The notes under the pieces: model-generated
The model's input: only the letters and a program-made list of their open reading frames with translations
Told to the model about the DNA's origin: nothing
The model's database searches: none
Made by a program: the position numbers and the translations under genes
Shown here: piece by piece, positions 19,247 through 29,441 of the stretch
Layout of the letters: each line of letters opens with the position of its first letter
How positions within the stretch are numbered: the stretch's first letter is position 1
Origin: Microtetraspora glauca
GTDB lineage: Bacteria; Actinomycetota; Actinomycetes; Streptosporangiales; Streptosporangiaceae
DNA length: 64,000 bases
Direction: 5' to 3'
Assembly (NCBI GenBank): GCA_001570385.1
Contig: BBYL01000007.1
Coordinates: 434,001-498,000 of the forward strand

Positions 19247-19702
19247 GTGAGAACCGTCCGTACCACCGAGGAGATGCGGGCGCTGGGCGCGGAGATCGCG
19301 GGGCTGCTGCGCCCCGGCGATCTGATGGTGCTCACCGGACCGCTCGGCGCGGGCAAGACCACGCTGGTGCAGGGCATCGGGGAGGGGCTCAAGGTACGCG
19401 GCCCGATCACGTCGCCGACGTTCGTGATCGCGCGGGTCCACCCCTCGCTCTCCGGCGGCCCGGCGCTGGTGCACGCCGACGCGTACCGGATCGGCGGCTC
19501 GCTGGAGGTCGACGACCTCGACCTGGACGCCTCCCTGGAGGACTCGGTCACCGTCGTCGAGTGGGGTGAGGGACTCGTCGAGGGCCTCGCCGAGGACCGC
19601 CTCGAGATCGTCATCGAGCGCGACCCAGAGGGCGAGGACCGGCGGGTACGGCTGCGCGGCGTGGGCGGGCGCTGGTCCGCGATCCCCGCCTCGCTGGTCT
19701 AG
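19247..19702 (+). CDS. tsaE: tRNA N6-threonylcarbamoyladenosine biosynthesis ATPase TsaE
   Basis: TsaE supports the TsaB-TsaD complex in making t6A37 of ANN-decoding tRNAs. The 151-residue product has the P-loop GPLGAGKTT (residues 31-39), SPTFVIARVH, HADAYRIGG and VVEWGEGL. GTG start at 19247 with GGAGGAG upstream. Its partners tsaB and tsaD lie 1.4 kb downstream, separated by a sortase and a secreted protein. Confidence 0.94.
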   Translation: MRTVRTTEEMRALGAEIAGLLRPGDLMVLTGPLGAGKTTLVQGIGEGLKVRGPITSPTFVIARVHPSLSGGPALVHADAYRIGGSLEVDDLDLDASLEDSVTVVEWGEGLVEGLAEDRLEIVIERDPEGEDRRVRLRGVGGRWSAIPASLV

Positions 19703-19891
19703 TGCCCCTCCCGGCACGAGGTCCGCGCAGATCCGGGGGACGCTCCCCGACGCAGGAACGCCGGGCACGGTGATCAGGGCGTTTCCCGCGCCCCACCGAA
19801 TCATTCCGAAACATCCAAGAATGAAGATCCTTAGCCCTGGATTGGCATAGATTTTCTGGGTATACAGGGTCGGGGTGGGAGGGGTGGTCGG

Positions 19892-20530
19892 ATGATCAAG
19901 GTCAGGCATCTCGCCGTCACGGGAATGGTCCTGCTCGGCGGGCTCGGCTGTACGGCGGAGGCCCAGACGGCCGGTGCCACCCCCACGATCACCCTGACGC
20001 CGGGGCAACCGTCGCCTTCGGTGACCCTTCCCCGCCAGGACATCCGCGTCACGGTCGATCCGTCCAAGGTCGAGGGCGGGTCCACCAGGACCGTCCACAT
20101 CACGGCCTACTGCCCGCTGCCCCAGGGGGGCACCGACTACCGCGCGACCGCCAGGTCGGACGCGTTCACCGGCCTGGTGACGCTGGTCGCCCCGACCGGC
20201 ACGCCCTCGCCGGGCTCCACCCCGGGCGTTCCCCACGTACGCGGCGGCGCCAATGTCAGGGCGGAGGCGAAGCCGGGCGGCTACAAGATCGAGGTGCGCT
20301 GCGAGGCCACCAACGACATCGGCAGCACGTCCCTGAAGGTCACCCCTGGATCCGCGTCCGACTCCACCCCCACGAAGATCCCCACCCGGGCACCGCACGC
20401 GGGCGGCGGCGGCACGGCGGCGGGTGCTCCCGAGGAGGACTCCGGCCTGCCGGTCGGTGCGACCGCGGTCGGCCTGCTGGTGGCCCTCGGCATCGGCGTC
20501 GGTGTGGCACGTAGGCGCGCGGGAGGCTGA
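19892..20530 (+). CDS. Exported type I membrane protein next to a class F sortase
   Basis: The 212-residue product has an N-terminal signal peptide (MIKVRHLAVTGMVLLGGLG), an extracellular domain of about 120 residues with two Cys (HITAYCPLP and VRCEATND) suggesting a disulfide, a Pro/Thr/Gly linker, and a C-terminal hydrophobic segment (ATAVGLLVALGIGVGVA) ending in RRRAGG. The C-terminal design resembles a cell-wall sorting signal, but no LPxTG or LAxTG is present; SGLPVGA precedes the hydrophobic stretch. The stop is 2 nt from the sortase start, so the proteins are co-translated and likely partners. ATG start at 19892. No named family recognised. Confidence 0.75.
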   Translation: MIKVRHLAVTGMVLLGGLGCTAEAQTAGATPTITLTPGQPSPSVTLPRQDIRVTVDPSKVEGGSTRTVHITAYCPLPQGGTDYRATARSDAFTGLVTLVAPTGTPSPGSTPGVPHVRGGANVRAEAKPGGYKIEVRCEATNDIGSTSLKVTPGSASDSTPTKIPTRAPHAGGGGTAAGAPEEDSGLPVGATAVGLLVALGIGVGVARRRAGG

Positions 20531-20532
20531 GT

Positions 20533-21090
20533 TTGGCCGGTTCGTCCCGGTGGGTGGTCGTGGCCGGGATCGCCACCGGGCTGGCGTTGTTCGCGATGAG
20601 CGCCAAGGACCACGAGCAGCCCGCCCCTCGCGCCACGGTCGTGCCCAAGCGCATCGACATCCCCGCGTTGAAGCTCAAGGCCCCGCTGATGAAGCTCGGC
20701 CTCTCCTCCGAGGGCGATGTCGAGCTCCCGCCGTACGACAAGCCGGGGACGGCCGGGTGGTACACCGGCAGCGCGGTACCGGGCGACGGCGGGGCCTCCG
20801 TGATCATCGGGCACGTGGACACGAAGACCGCGCCCGCCGTCTTCTACCGGTTGCGTGAGTTGCGGAAGGGACAGCTGGTGAAGGTGCTGCGCAGCGACGG
20901 CAAGACGGCCGAATACCGCGTCGACTCGGTCGAGCGGGTGCCCAAGAGCGACTTCCCCGCCGAGCGGGTGTACACCGAGGACGGCCTGCGCCTGGTCACC
21001 TGCGGCGGCAGCTTCGACTGGGCCAACCACGAGTACCGCGACAACGTCATCGTCTACGCCTCGCCGGCCGGGAGCGACCCCCGCGCGTAG
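20533..21090 (+). CDS. Class F sortase
   Basis: Sortases are membrane-anchored cysteine transpeptidases or hydrolases. The 185-residue product has an N-terminal anchor (WVVVAGIATGLALFAM), then a sortase beta-barrel typical of class F: RIDIPALKLKAP, PGTAGWYTGSAVPGDGG, catalytic His94 in IIGHVDT, FYRLRELRKGQ, catalytic Cys157 in LVTCGGSFD and Arg169 in EYRDNVIVYA. The TTG start at 20533 follows a GGGAGG within the upstream gene. The gene interrupts the t6A synthesis genes. Confidence 0.92.
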   Translation: MAGSSRWVVVAGIATGLALFAMSAKDHEQPAPRATVVPKRIDIPALKLKAPLMKLGLSSEGDVELPPYDKPGTAGWYTGSAVPGDGGASVIIGHVDTKTAPAVFYRLRELRKGQLVKVLRSDGKTAEYRVDSVERVPKSDFPAERVYTEDGLRLVTCGGSFDWANHEYRDNVIVYASPAGSDPRA

Positions 21091-21149
21091 GCCTCCGGTC
21101 CCGGGCGTACGGGCCTGAGGAGACCGGACAACGGCTAGGCTTGGCCTTT

Positions 21150-21872
21150 GTGCTGGTCTTGGCCCTGGATACCGCTACCCCCGCAGTCACGGCCGCGTTG
21201 CACGACGGCGACCGCGTGCTGGCCGAGTCGACGACGGTCGACGCCCGCCGCCACGGTGAGCTGCTCGCGCCCGCGATCGAACACGTCCTCCGTGAATGCG
21301 ACGCCTCTCTGCGCGATGTGACCGCGATCGTCGCCGGGTCGGGCCCGGGGCCCTACACCGGGCTCAGGGTCGGGTTGATGACCGCGAGCGCGCTGGCCGG
21401 GACCGTGGGCGTCCACGCGTACGGCGTCTGCACGCTCGACGCGATCGCCTACGCCTCCGGCCGCGGCGAACCCTTCCTGGTCGCGACGGACGCGCGGCGC
21501 AAGGAGGTCTTCTGGGCGCGGTACGGCGACGCGCGCACCCGCCTGGACGGGCCGCGCGTGGACCGGCCGCACGACCTGCCGGGAGAGCTGCCGGTGATCG
21601 GCGCGGGCGCCCGGATGTACGCCGAGACGATCGGGCCGGGCCGGGTCGCCGATCCGGAGTACCCCTCGGCGGGGGCGCTGGCCGCGCTCGCCGCCGAGCA
21701 CCTGGCCGCGCTGACCCCCGAGCGGGCCGCGGAGCTCGCCCGGGTGCCCGAGGGCAGGATCGACTCCGTCGAGCAGGCACGGGAGCTGGCCGTCCTCGGC
21801 CCGGCGCGGCCGATCTACCTGCGCAGGCCCGACGCCCAGATTCCGGGGGCACCCAAGAAGGTGACCGCGTGA
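21150..21872 (+). CDS. tsaB: tRNA threonylcarbamoyladenosine biosynthesis protein TsaB
   Basis: TsaB is the inactive ASKHA-fold partner of TsaD. The product (about 240 residues) begins MLVLALDTATPAVTAALHDG. Visible blocks include VAGSGPGPYTGLRVGLMTA and ATDARRKEVFWARY. I chose the GTG at 21150 because homologues start immediately before LVLALDT; a TTG at 21141 would add three residues. Neither has a strong Shine-Dalgarno. The stop overlaps rimI by 4 nt. Confidence 0.93.
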   Translation: MLVLALDTATPAVTAALHDGDRVLAESTTVDARRHGELLAPAIEHVLRECDASLRDVTAIVAGSGPGPYTGLRVGLMTASALAGTVGVHAYGVCTLDAIAYASGRGEPFLVATDARRKEVFWARYGDARTRLDGPRVDRPHDLPGELPVIGAGARMYAETIGPGRVADPEYPSAGALAALAAEHLAALTPERAAELARVPEGRIDSVEQARELAVLGPARPIYLRRPDAQIPGAPKKVTA

Positions 21873-22339
21873 CCGCCGTGCTGCGCCGGATGACCGTGGC
21901 GGACCTTCCCTCCGTGGTCGAGATCGAGCGGATCACATTCCCGCTCGACGCCTGGAGCGAGGCCATGTTGCGCGGCGAGCTCGACGACCAGCCGCGCACC
22001 CGGCACTACGTGGTCGCCGTGGTCGACGACGAGATCGTGGGGTACGCGGGGCTCGCGGCCGCGGCCGACCAGGCCGATGTGCAGACGATCGCCGTCCTCG
22101 CGGGGCACCGCAGGTCCGGTGTCGGCGCCGCTCTGCTGACCGAGCTGCTCGCCGAGGCGGTGCGGCGCGGCGCGAGCGAGGTCTTCCTGGAGGTCCGGTC
22201 GGACAACTCGCCCGCTCAGGCGATGTACGAGCGGTTCGGGTTCGAACGGCTCGGCGTCCGGCGGAACTACTACGACGACGGAACCGACGCCATCACGATG
22301 GTGCGGAACCTCAGAGAAGGGGCGCATGAACATGCGTGA
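21869..22339 (+). CDS. rimI: Ribosomal protein alanine N-acetyltransferase (GNAT)
   Basis: The 156-residue GNAT-fold protein has [18 protein letters not shown] as the acetyl-CoA binding motif (R/QxxGxG/A type), [22 protein letters not shown] and a C-terminal [15 protein letters not shown], all typical of RimI. GTG start at 21869, overlapping the tsaB stop. It is embedded between tsaB and tsaD as in most actinobacteria. The in vivo acetylation target is assumed from the family. Confidence 0.93.
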   Translation: MTAVLRRMTVADLPSVVEIERITFPLDAWSEAMLRGELDDQPRTRHYVVAVVDDEIVGYAGLAAAADQADVQTIAVLAGHRRSGVGAALLTELLAEAVRRGASEVFLEVRSDNSPAQAMYERFGFERLGVRRNYYDDGTDAITMVRNLREGAHEHA

Positions 22340-23363
22340 CGAGCCGATCGTCCTGGGGATCGAGACGTCCTGCGACGAGACGGGTGTCGGCCTGGTCCGC
22401 GGTCACACCCTGCTGGCGAACACGATCGCCTCCAGCATGGAGGAGCACGCCCGTTTCGGCGGCGTGGTGCCCGAGGTGGCCTCCCGTGCGCATCTGGAGG
22501 CCATGGCCCCGACCGTGGAGAGCGCGCTGGCCAAGGCGGGCCTGCGCTTCTCCGACGTCGACGCCGTCGCGGTCACCGCCGGCCCCGGCCTGGCCGGGGC
22601 GTTGCTCGTGGGCGTCGCCGCGGCCAAGGCGTACGCGCTGGGGCTGGGCGTGCCGCTCTACGGGGTCAACCATCTGGCCGCGCACGTCGCGGTCGACCAG
22701 CTGGAGCACGGGCCGCTGCCCAAGCCGTCCATCGCCCTGCTGGTGTCCGGGGGCCACTCGTCGCTGCTGCTGGTGCCCGACGTCGCGCACGACGTGATCT
22801 CGCTGGGCTCCACGGTCGACGACGCCGCGGGTGAGGCGTTCGACAAGGTGGCCAGGGTGCTCGGCCTGCCCTTCCCCGGCGGCCCGCACATCGACCGTTC
22901 CGCCACGTCCGGTTCGGGTACGGCCATCGCCTTCCCGCGTGGCAAGTACGACGACGGCACCCTGGACTTCTCGTTCTCCGGCCTCAAGACGGCCGTCGCC
23001 CGGTGGGTCGAGGCCCGCGCGGCGGCGGGGGAGACGGTCCCGGTGGCCGACGTGGCCGCGTCCTTCCAGGAGGCGGTCGTGGACGTGCTGACCCGCAAGG
23101 CGCTCCAGGCGTGCCGTCGCTACGACGTCAAGGACCTGCTCATCGGTGGCGGTGTGGCGGCCAACTCGCGGCTGCGGGCGCTCGCCCAGGAGCGCTGCGA
23201 CGCGGCGGGCGTGCGGCTCCGGGTGCCCCGTCCCGGGTTGTGCACCGACAACGGCGCCATGGTGGCCGCGCTCGGCTCCGAGCTGGTCGCCGCGGGGATC
23301 CGGCCGTCAGCGCTGGACATCCCGGCCGACTCGTCGCTCCCCATCACGGCCATCCACGTCTGA
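22326..23363 (+). CDS. tsaD: tRNA N6-adenosine threonylcarbamoyltransferase
   Basis: TsaD transfers threonylcarbamoyl to A37. The 345-residue product shows [14 protein letters not shown], the metal-binding HxxxH in [31 protein letters not shown] and the C-terminal nucleotide-binding [11 protein letters not shown] and [12 protein letters not shown]. It overlaps rimI by 14 nt; a second ATG six bases in is possible. Its 3' end overlaps the convergent coiled-coil gene by 57 nt. Confidence 0.96.
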   Translation: MNMRDEPIVLGIETSCDETGVGLVRGHTLLANTIASSMEEHARFGGVVPEVASRAHLEAMAPTVESALAKAGLRFSDVDAVAVTAGPGLAGALLVGVAAAKAYALGLGVPLYGVNHLAAHVAVDQLEHGPLPKPSIALLVSGGHSSLLLVPDVAHDVISLGSTVDDAAGEAFDKVARVLGLPFPGGPHIDRSATSGSGTAIAFPRGKYDDGTLDFSFSGLKTAVARWVEARAAAGETVPVADVAASFQEAVVDVLTRKALQACRRYDVKDLLIGGGVAANSRLRALAQERCDAAGVRLRVPRPGLCTDNGAMVAALGSELVAAGIRPSALDIPADSSLPITAIHV

Positions 23364-24008
23364 GGCCGCGCCGTCGCCGGGGCGGCGCCCTGCCTCCTCC
23401 ACATGGCGTCTCACGGCCTCCACCCGGCCGGTGAGGCGCGTCTCGGTCGAGATCAGGCGCTCGTCCAGGGTGGTGAACCGGCCGTCGATCCGGCCCTCCA
23501 CCACGTCGAAGCGGTCGTCGTGGCGGCTCAGGTGCCCGTCGATCGTGCCCAGCCTCGTGCTGACCGTGCCGAGCGTGGCGGCCATGTCGGCCATCCGCGC
23601 GCCCAGGTCGGTCAGGTGGCCCTCCAGCCGGGTGAAGCGGCCTGCCGCGGCGTCCATGCTCGCCTGGAGCCGGTCCACGCGCTCGCCGACGGCGTCGACC
23701 TGGTCGCTGACCGCCTCGACGTGCCGGGCGAGGCTCTCCGCCCAGGACGGGGGTTTCGCCGCGAGCGCGTCGATCTGGTCGCCCACCGCCTCGATCATGC
23801 CGCACAGGCCGCCGAGCCCGCGCTCGCGAAGCTCGCGGAGCAGCCATTCCATGCCTTCGAGACGCTGGCGGATCTCGTCGAACACGGCGCCCTGCGTGCG
23901 CTGCTCGTAGACGTGATCCTGGGCCGCGCGGGCCAGCAGCTCGCGCATCCGCTCGGAGACGGCGGTCTGGCTGCCCGAGTGGAGGAGGCCGTGGCTGGAG
24001 TGGTCCAC
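23307..24008 (-). CDS. Long coiled-coil protein of unknown function
   Basis: The product (233 residues) has an N-terminal part ([35 protein letters not shown]) and then a nearly continuous heptad region, e.g. [20 protein letters not shown] and [20 protein letters not shown]. The internal repeat of hydrophobic-x-x-x spacing supports coding on this strand over the antisense frame. I start at GTG 24006-24008 because AAGGAG lies 6 nt upstream; an ATG at 24035 has no ribosome-binding site. It resembles hypothetical coiled-coil proteins of actinomycetes. No catalytic motif seen. Confidence 0.72.
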   Translation of the reverse strand: MDHSSHGLLHSGSQTAVSERMRELLARAAQDHVYEQRTQGAVFDEIRQRLEGMEWLLRELRERGLGGLCGMIEAVGDQIDALAAKPPSWAESLARHVEAVSDQVDAVGERVDRLQASMDAAAGRFTRLEGHLTDLGARMADMAATLGTVSTRLGTIDGHLSRHDDRFDVVEGRIDGRFTTLDERLISTETRLTGRVEAVRRHVEEAGRRPGDGAASDVDGRDGERRVGRDVQR

Positions 24009-24183
24009 CGAAAGCTCCTTCGCCCGCCGACGCATAGTGGCGGGTTGATCCGGTTTCGAGGGATTCGTGATCGGGCGGGCCGCGCCCGACCGCCCACAAT
24101 AGCCGCGTGCGGCGCCGCTTTCCGGCGGGACGGTGAAAGACCGTGGTTATCGATGGATTGCGATAATTTGCCGTAATGCCAGG

Positions 24184-25428
24184 TCAGACGGCTTGGCAGA
24201 TGAGCGCGTAAGGGCGGTCGGCGATCCGGGTAAGCACGATTACTACTGAATTATCCCCAGAAAGCCGCAAATCCCGGCGCAATTGCTCGATATCGACCGC
24301 AGAGCCGCGCTTCTTGATCGTGGCATTCCCCACGCCTCGTTTCCGGAGAGCCGCGCGCAGCGCCTTCAACGAGAACGGCATGACCTCGTGCACCTCGTAT
24401 GCCGCGGCCCAGGGGGTGCGCACCAGCGCGTCACCTGTGATGTAGGCGATCCGCGGGTCGAGGAGTCGCCCTCCGACCAGGTCCGCCACCTCCGCGACCA
24501 GGTGCGCGCGGACCGCCGCCCCGTCCGGCTCGTACAGATATCGCGCGACCGGGCCGGTGTCCGCCTCCGCTCCGGTCGGGACGAGGGTCTCGCCGGACGG
24601 CAGCAGGGTCGCCCGCCGGGAGAAGCCGGTGCTCGTGTGACCGGGGCTCTCGTCGTCGAGGGCGGGCGCGAAGCCGCCGAGCCAGATCGCCGCCTCCTTC
24701 ACCTCGCCCTTGTAGGAGACCCACTCGGCCTCGGCCCCCTCGGGCACGAGTTCGTACGGGATGCCGGGCGCCACCTTGAGGCAGGCCGCCGGAGCCCGCG
24801 ACGCCAGCCCCAGCGTGGCCGGCCATGAGGGCGAGTAGGCCATCGGGTCGAAGACCCGCCCGCGCGAGCCGCGCCTGGCCGGGTCGGCGAACAGCACGTC
24901 GTACGCCGAGGGATCGGTGTCCGCGGCATCGGCCGTACGCACCTGGACGCGGTCGGTGAGGCCGAGCGCGGCGGCGTTGGCCAGGGCGACCTCGGCGGTG
25001 AGCGGATCGAGATCCACCGCGTCCACGGCGCAGCCCGCGCGGGCGAGGGCGATCAGGTCGCCGCCGATCCCGCAGCACACGTCGAGCACGCGCGGTCCCG
25101 TCGCTCCCGTCGCGCCCACCCCCTGCCCCTGCCCCGCCGCGCCGGCGACGCGGCGGGCGCGGTGCGCGGCGACCTCCGTCCGGGTCGCCTGTTCGAGGCC
25201 GTGGGGTGTGAAGTACATCACCGCGGCCTCGTCGCCGAACTTCGCCTCTCCTCGGCGGCGGAGGGCGGCCTGGGTCAGGGCGGCCGACGTGAGCGCGGGA
25301 TCGTGGACGCGCCGCAGCGTGGTCGCCGCCGCCACGGGATCGAGCCCCTCGGCCACCACACGGACGGCCTCGGCCAGCGCGGTCCGCCCCTCGGGTGTCA
25401 GCAGCTCACGGAACGCCTCAAGGTCCAC
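24184..25428 (-). CDS. Class I SAM-dependent methyltransferase with THUMP-like C-terminal domain
   Basis: The 414-residue product has an N-terminal helical region, then a Rossmann methyltransferase core: motif I VLDVCCGIGGDLIALA, acidic loop AVDLDPLTAEVALANA and DVLFADPARRG in the position of motif IV. The C-terminal 80 residues (ALRKRGVGNATIKKRG, DLRLSGDNSVVIVLT) match the THUMP-like extension found in this family. An RNA substrate is plausible but unproven. GTG start at 25426-25428, 11 nt after the MarR stop, suggesting co-transcription. Confidence 0.85.
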   Translation of the reverse strand: MDLEAFRELLTPEGRTALAEAVRVVAEGLDPVAAATTLRRVHDPALTSAALTQAALRRRGEAKFGDEAAVMYFTPHGLEQATRTEVAAHRARRVAGAAGQGQGVGATGATGPRVLDVCCGIGGDLIALARAGCAVDAVDLDPLTAEVALANAAALGLTDRVQVRTADAADTDPSAYDVLFADPARRGSRGRVFDPMAYSPSWPATLGLASRAPAACLKVAPGIPYELVPEGAEAEWVSYKGEVKEAAIWLGGFAPALDDESPGHTSTGFSRRATLLPSGETLVPTGAEADTGPVARYLYEPDGAAVRAHLVAEVADLVGGRLLDPRIAYITGDALVRTPWAAAYEVHEVMPFSLKALRAALRKRGVGNATIKKRGSAVDIEQLRRDLRLSGDNSVVIVLTRIADRPYALICQAV

Positions 25429-25439
25429 GGCTCCCGACG

Positions 25440-25976
25440 CTATCGCTTCGCCGGAGCGCTGCGGTCCGGGCCCTCCCCCGCGTCCCCGAGGGAGACGAGG
25501 AGCGCGCGCAGGAGGGCGGCGAGCCGATCCTGCTCCGCGCCGGACAGCGCGGCCAGTAGGCGGCGCTCGTTGGCCGCATGGCCGTCGAGGAGGTCGTTCG
25601 CCACGGCCAGCCCCTCATCGGTGAGGGTGATCAGGACCATGCGCCGGTTGTCGGGGGCGACCTCGCGGTTCACCAGCCCCTTCGCCGCCAGGCGGTCGAT
25701 CCGGTTCGTCAGCGCGGGCGAGCTGACCATGACCGCGGCGGCGAGGTCACCCATGCAGAGCCGGTGTTCGGGACCGGACCGCAGCAGCGACGCGAGCACG
25801 TCGAACTCCCACGGCTCCAGGCCGTGCCCGGCGAAGTGCTCTCGCGTCTCCTTCTCCAGAAGGCGGGCGGCACGCGAGATCCGGCCGACCACGCCCATCG
25901 GGGAGCAGTCCACGTCGGGCCGCGTACGGGCCCACTGGCCGAGGATCGTGTCCACGGCGTCGGGCATGCCGGTCAT
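25440..25976 (-). CDS. MarR-family transcriptional regulator
   Basis: The 178-residue product has a winged-helix core with HRLCMGDLAAAVMVSSPALTNRIDRLAAKGL (recognition helix) and REVAPDNRRMVLITLTDEG (wing), flanked by helices for dimerisation. It is divergent from the NAD(P)-dependent epimerase-like gene across a 125-bp region rich in TTCGA/TCGAA inverted repeats, so it probably represses that gene and itself. ATG at 25974-25976; a second Met three residues in is also possible. Confidence 0.92.
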   Translation of the reverse strand: MTGMPDAVDTILGQWARTRPDVDCSPMGVVGRISRAARLLEKETREHFAGHGLEPWEFDVLASLLRSGPEHRLCMGDLAAAVMVSSPALTNRIDRLAAKGLVNREVAPDNRRMVLITLTDEGLAVANDLLDGHAANERRLLAALSGAEQDRLAALLRALLVSLGDAGEGPDRSAPAKR

Positions 25977-26020
25977 CTCACTCCATGTGCTCTCGGCTTC
26001 CGCACCAGGCTAGCGGAAAC

Positions 26021-26083
26021 TTCGACGTTGAAATATTCGACATCGACGGCTAGTGTTGCGGCATCGAAAGCTTTGATGTCGAA
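26021..26083. promoter_or_regulatory. Cluster of operator-like inverted repeats between marR and the epimerase gene
   Basis: TTCGACGTTGAA (26021-26032) is a 12-bp palindrome with one mismatched pair. TTCGACATCGA (26036-26046) and TTGATGTCGAA (26073-26083) form an 11-bp inverted repeat with one mismatch. CATCGAAAGCTTTGATG (26062-26078) is an imperfect palindrome. The cluster occupies the divergent promoter region and fits MarR dimers binding at several sites. Confidence 0.6.
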
Positions 26084-26101
26084 AAGTTCGAGGTGAGAGT
26101 G

Positions 26102-26989
26102 ATGAAGGTCCTGGTGATCGGCGCGACGGGGTACATCGGCGCCGCGGTGGCGGAGCGGCTCGCCGGTGACGGTCACGAGGTGGTGGCGCTGGTCCGGGAC
26201 CCGGCCGGAAGCGGCCTGACCGGAGACGTGCGACGCGGAGACCTGCGCGAGCCGGAGAGCCTGATCGGGGCGGTGACGCCGGACGTCGACGCGGTGATCC
26301 ACGCGGCGAGCCCCACCGGCGACGAGCGGGTCGACGTCGCGGCCGTCCGGGCACTCATCTCGACGGGGAAGCCGCTCGTCTACACCAGCGGTGTCTGGGT
26401 GCTCGGCCGGACCGGGGAACCCGCCACCGAGGAGGCTCCGGTCGATCCCCTCCCGCTCGTCGGCTACCGGCCGGCCGTGGAGCGGATCGTGCTCGACGGC
26501 GGGGGGTTCGTCATCCGCCCCGGCATCGTCCACGGGTACGGCAGGGGCATCCCCGCGCTGCTCGCCGCCCAGGCGGCGGAGTACGGCCTCGGCCGCTACG
26601 TCCACGCGGGAGGGCCGCCGCCCGTGTGGCCGACCGTCCACGTCGCGGACCTCGCCGACCTCTACCCGCTCGTCCTGGAGCGGGCCAGGCCGGGAGACCT
26701 GTTCCACGCGGTCGCGGAGGAGGGCGTACCGGTCTCGACCATCGCCGAGGCGGCGGCGCGCGCGGCCGGAACGCCGTGCGCGCGGGCGGTGCCGTGGCCC
26801 GTCGAGCAGGCGGCGGAGGTGCTCGGGCGGCCGTTCGCGGACGCGCTCGCGCTGAGCCAGCGGGTGAGCGGCGCCCGCGCGCGCCGGGAGCTCGGATGGA
26901 CGCCGTCACGCCCCGGGATCGTGGAAGACCTCGCGGCCGGTGCCACGGAAGACGCCCTGAGCGAAATCGGCGCCGGTGGGACGCCATAG
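26102..26989 (+). CDS. NAD(P)-dependent epimerase/dehydratase-family protein (extended SDR)
   Basis: The 295-residue product begins MKVLVIGATGYIG, giving the GxxGxxG dinucleotide motif at residues 7-13. It continues with VIHAASP, VYTSGVWVLG (the Ser of the SDR site; no YxxxK is obvious, the nearest being GYRPAVER), VIRPGIVHGYG and WPTVHVADLADLY. Loss of the usual catalytic Tyr-Lys suggests an atypical SDR, possibly a reductase or NmrA-like binder. I prefer ATG 26102 because GAGGTG lies 6 nt upstream; the GTG at 26093 lacks a site. Likely controlled by the divergent MarR. Confidence 0.85.
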   Translation: MKVLVIGATGYIGAAVAERLAGDGHEVVALVRDPAGSGLTGDVRRGDLREPESLIGAVTPDVDAVIHAASPTGDERVDVAAVRALISTGKPLVYTSGVWVLGRTGEPATEEAPVDPLPLVGYRPAVERIVLDGGGFVIRPGIVHGYGRGIPALLAAQAAEYGLGRYVHAGGPPPVWPTVHVADLADLYPLVLERARPGDLFHAVAEEGVPVSTIAEAAARAAGTPCARAVPWPVEQAAEVLGRPFADALALSQRVSGARARRELGWTPSRPGIVEDLAAGATEDALSEIGAGGTP

Positions 26990-27012
26990 CTGACCTGCGA
27001 CGGGGGTTCGTG

Positions 27013-27041
27013 TTGACTGTCACGGCGCCCTTGCATACTGT
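27013..27041 (+). promoter_or_regulatory. Promoter of groES-groEL
   Basis: TTGACT at 27013-27018 serves as -35; the -10 lies within CATACTGT at 27034-27041 (CATACT with 15-nt or TACTGT with 17-nt spacing). The start site falls at or just before the CIRCE operator, consistent with repression of initiation. Confidence 0.55.
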
Positions 27042-27047
27042 TTCGTG

Positions 27048-27074
27048 TTGGCACTCGCCTAGCGAGAGTGCCAA
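27048..27074. promoter_or_regulatory. CIRCE operator for HrcA
   Basis: TTGGCACTC (27048-27056), a 9-nt spacer and GAGTGCCAA (27066-27074) form a perfect 9-bp inverted repeat. It differs from the CIRCE consensus TTAGCACTC-N9-GAGTGCTAA by one base per arm. HrcA binding here would repress groES-groEL in the absence of heat stress. hrcA is not in the window. Confidence 0.93.
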
Positions 27075-27163
27075 CAGCGACGAGACAGGTCTGACACCCG
27101 CGACGGCAGGCCGCTGGTCGCCTCTTCAGCTCATTCATCGCAATCTGAAGGGGAGGTCCGATC

Positions 27164-27475
27164 GTGACGACCGCCACTAAGGTTCCCGTTAAGCCGCTTG
27201 GTGACCGCATCGTGGTCCAGCCGCTTGAGGCCGAGCAGACCACCGCTTCCGGTCTGGTCATCCCGGACACCGCCAAGGAGAAGCCGCAGGAGGGCAAGGT
27301 CCTCGCGGTGGGCCCGGGCAACTGGGACGAGGACGGCGAGAAGCGGATTCCGCTCGACGTCAAGGAGGGCGACGTCGTCCTCTACAGCAAGTACGGCGGC
27401 ACCGAGGTCAAGTACGGCGGCGAGGAGTACCTGGTGCTCTCGGCCCGTGACGTGCTCGCCATCATCGAGAAGTAG
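27164..27475 (+). CDS. groES: Co-chaperonin GroES
   Basis: The heptameric lid of the GroEL chamber. The 103-residue product contains [22 protein letters not shown] with the mobile loop, [13 protein letters not shown] and a C-terminal [16 protein letters not shown] start at 27164 with GGGAGG 7 nt upstream. It is preceded by a leader with CIRCE and separated from groEL by a strong hairpin. Confidence 0.97.
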   Translation: MTTATKVPVKPLGDRIVVQPLEAEQTTASGLVIPDTAKEKPQEGKVLAVGPGNWDEDGEKRIPLDVKEGDVVLYSKYGGTEVKYGGEEYLVLSARDVLAIIEK

Positions 27476-27491
27476 GCCGCGCAAAGCATGA

Positions 27492-27522
27492 GGAGCCCCG
27501 GGACGCACGTGCCCGGGGCTCC
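27492..27522 (+). terminator. Intercistronic hairpin between groES and groEL
   Basis: Arms GGAGCCCCGGG (27492-27502) and CCCGGGGCTCC (27512-27522) form a perfect 11-bp stem with a 9-nt loop. It lies 17 nt after the groES stop and 24 nt before groEL, with no U-tract. It could be a partial terminator, or a processing and stability element that sets different groES and groEL levels. Confidence 0.7.
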
Positions 27523-27545
27523 GACGCGCTCGTAAGGAGACGTGA

Positions 27546-29171
<1,626 letters not shown>

Positions 29172-29213
29172 CAGGCCTCACGCCCGTCGGGTGGTCTAGG
29201 GCGCCTCACGCCC

Positions 29214-29281
29214 GTCCCGCCGAAGGCGGGACAAAGTAGCACAGTACGGCTCTCGCCGAGGCGAGGGCCGTACTTCTTTTT
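29214..29281 (+). terminator. Tandem terminators after groEL
   Basis: A first hairpin GTCCCGCC-gaa-GGCGGGAC spans 29214-29232. A second, stronger one has a 13-bp stem (29244-29256 with 29261-29273, one G-U pair) and a 4-nt loop, followed by TTCTTTTT at 29274-29281. The second is a canonical intrinsic terminator ending the groES-groEL transcript. Confidence 0.88.
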
Positions 29282-29441
29282 GGTGTAAACCGAACTGCGG
29301 CGTCGGGCGTCGGCGCTGGTCGAACATCTGACATGTAATTGCCAATTGGGCCATTCATCTGAAATATTCAAACCCTGTTGTGTTCAATCGATTACGTGCG
29401 GTTATCGACGCGTCAATGTGACCAATCCGTAGCCGTTAACC

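Noticed and set aside
23403-24176. Plus-strand frame opposite the coiled-coil gene
   Set aside because: No ribosome-binding site or motif, and the minus strand shows a clear heptad pattern and a Shine-Dalgarno-positioned start.
29282-29441. whiB3-type gene expected between groEL1 and sigD
   Set aside because: The gap is only 160 bp after the terminator and contains no Cys-rich frame, so whiB3 is absent here.
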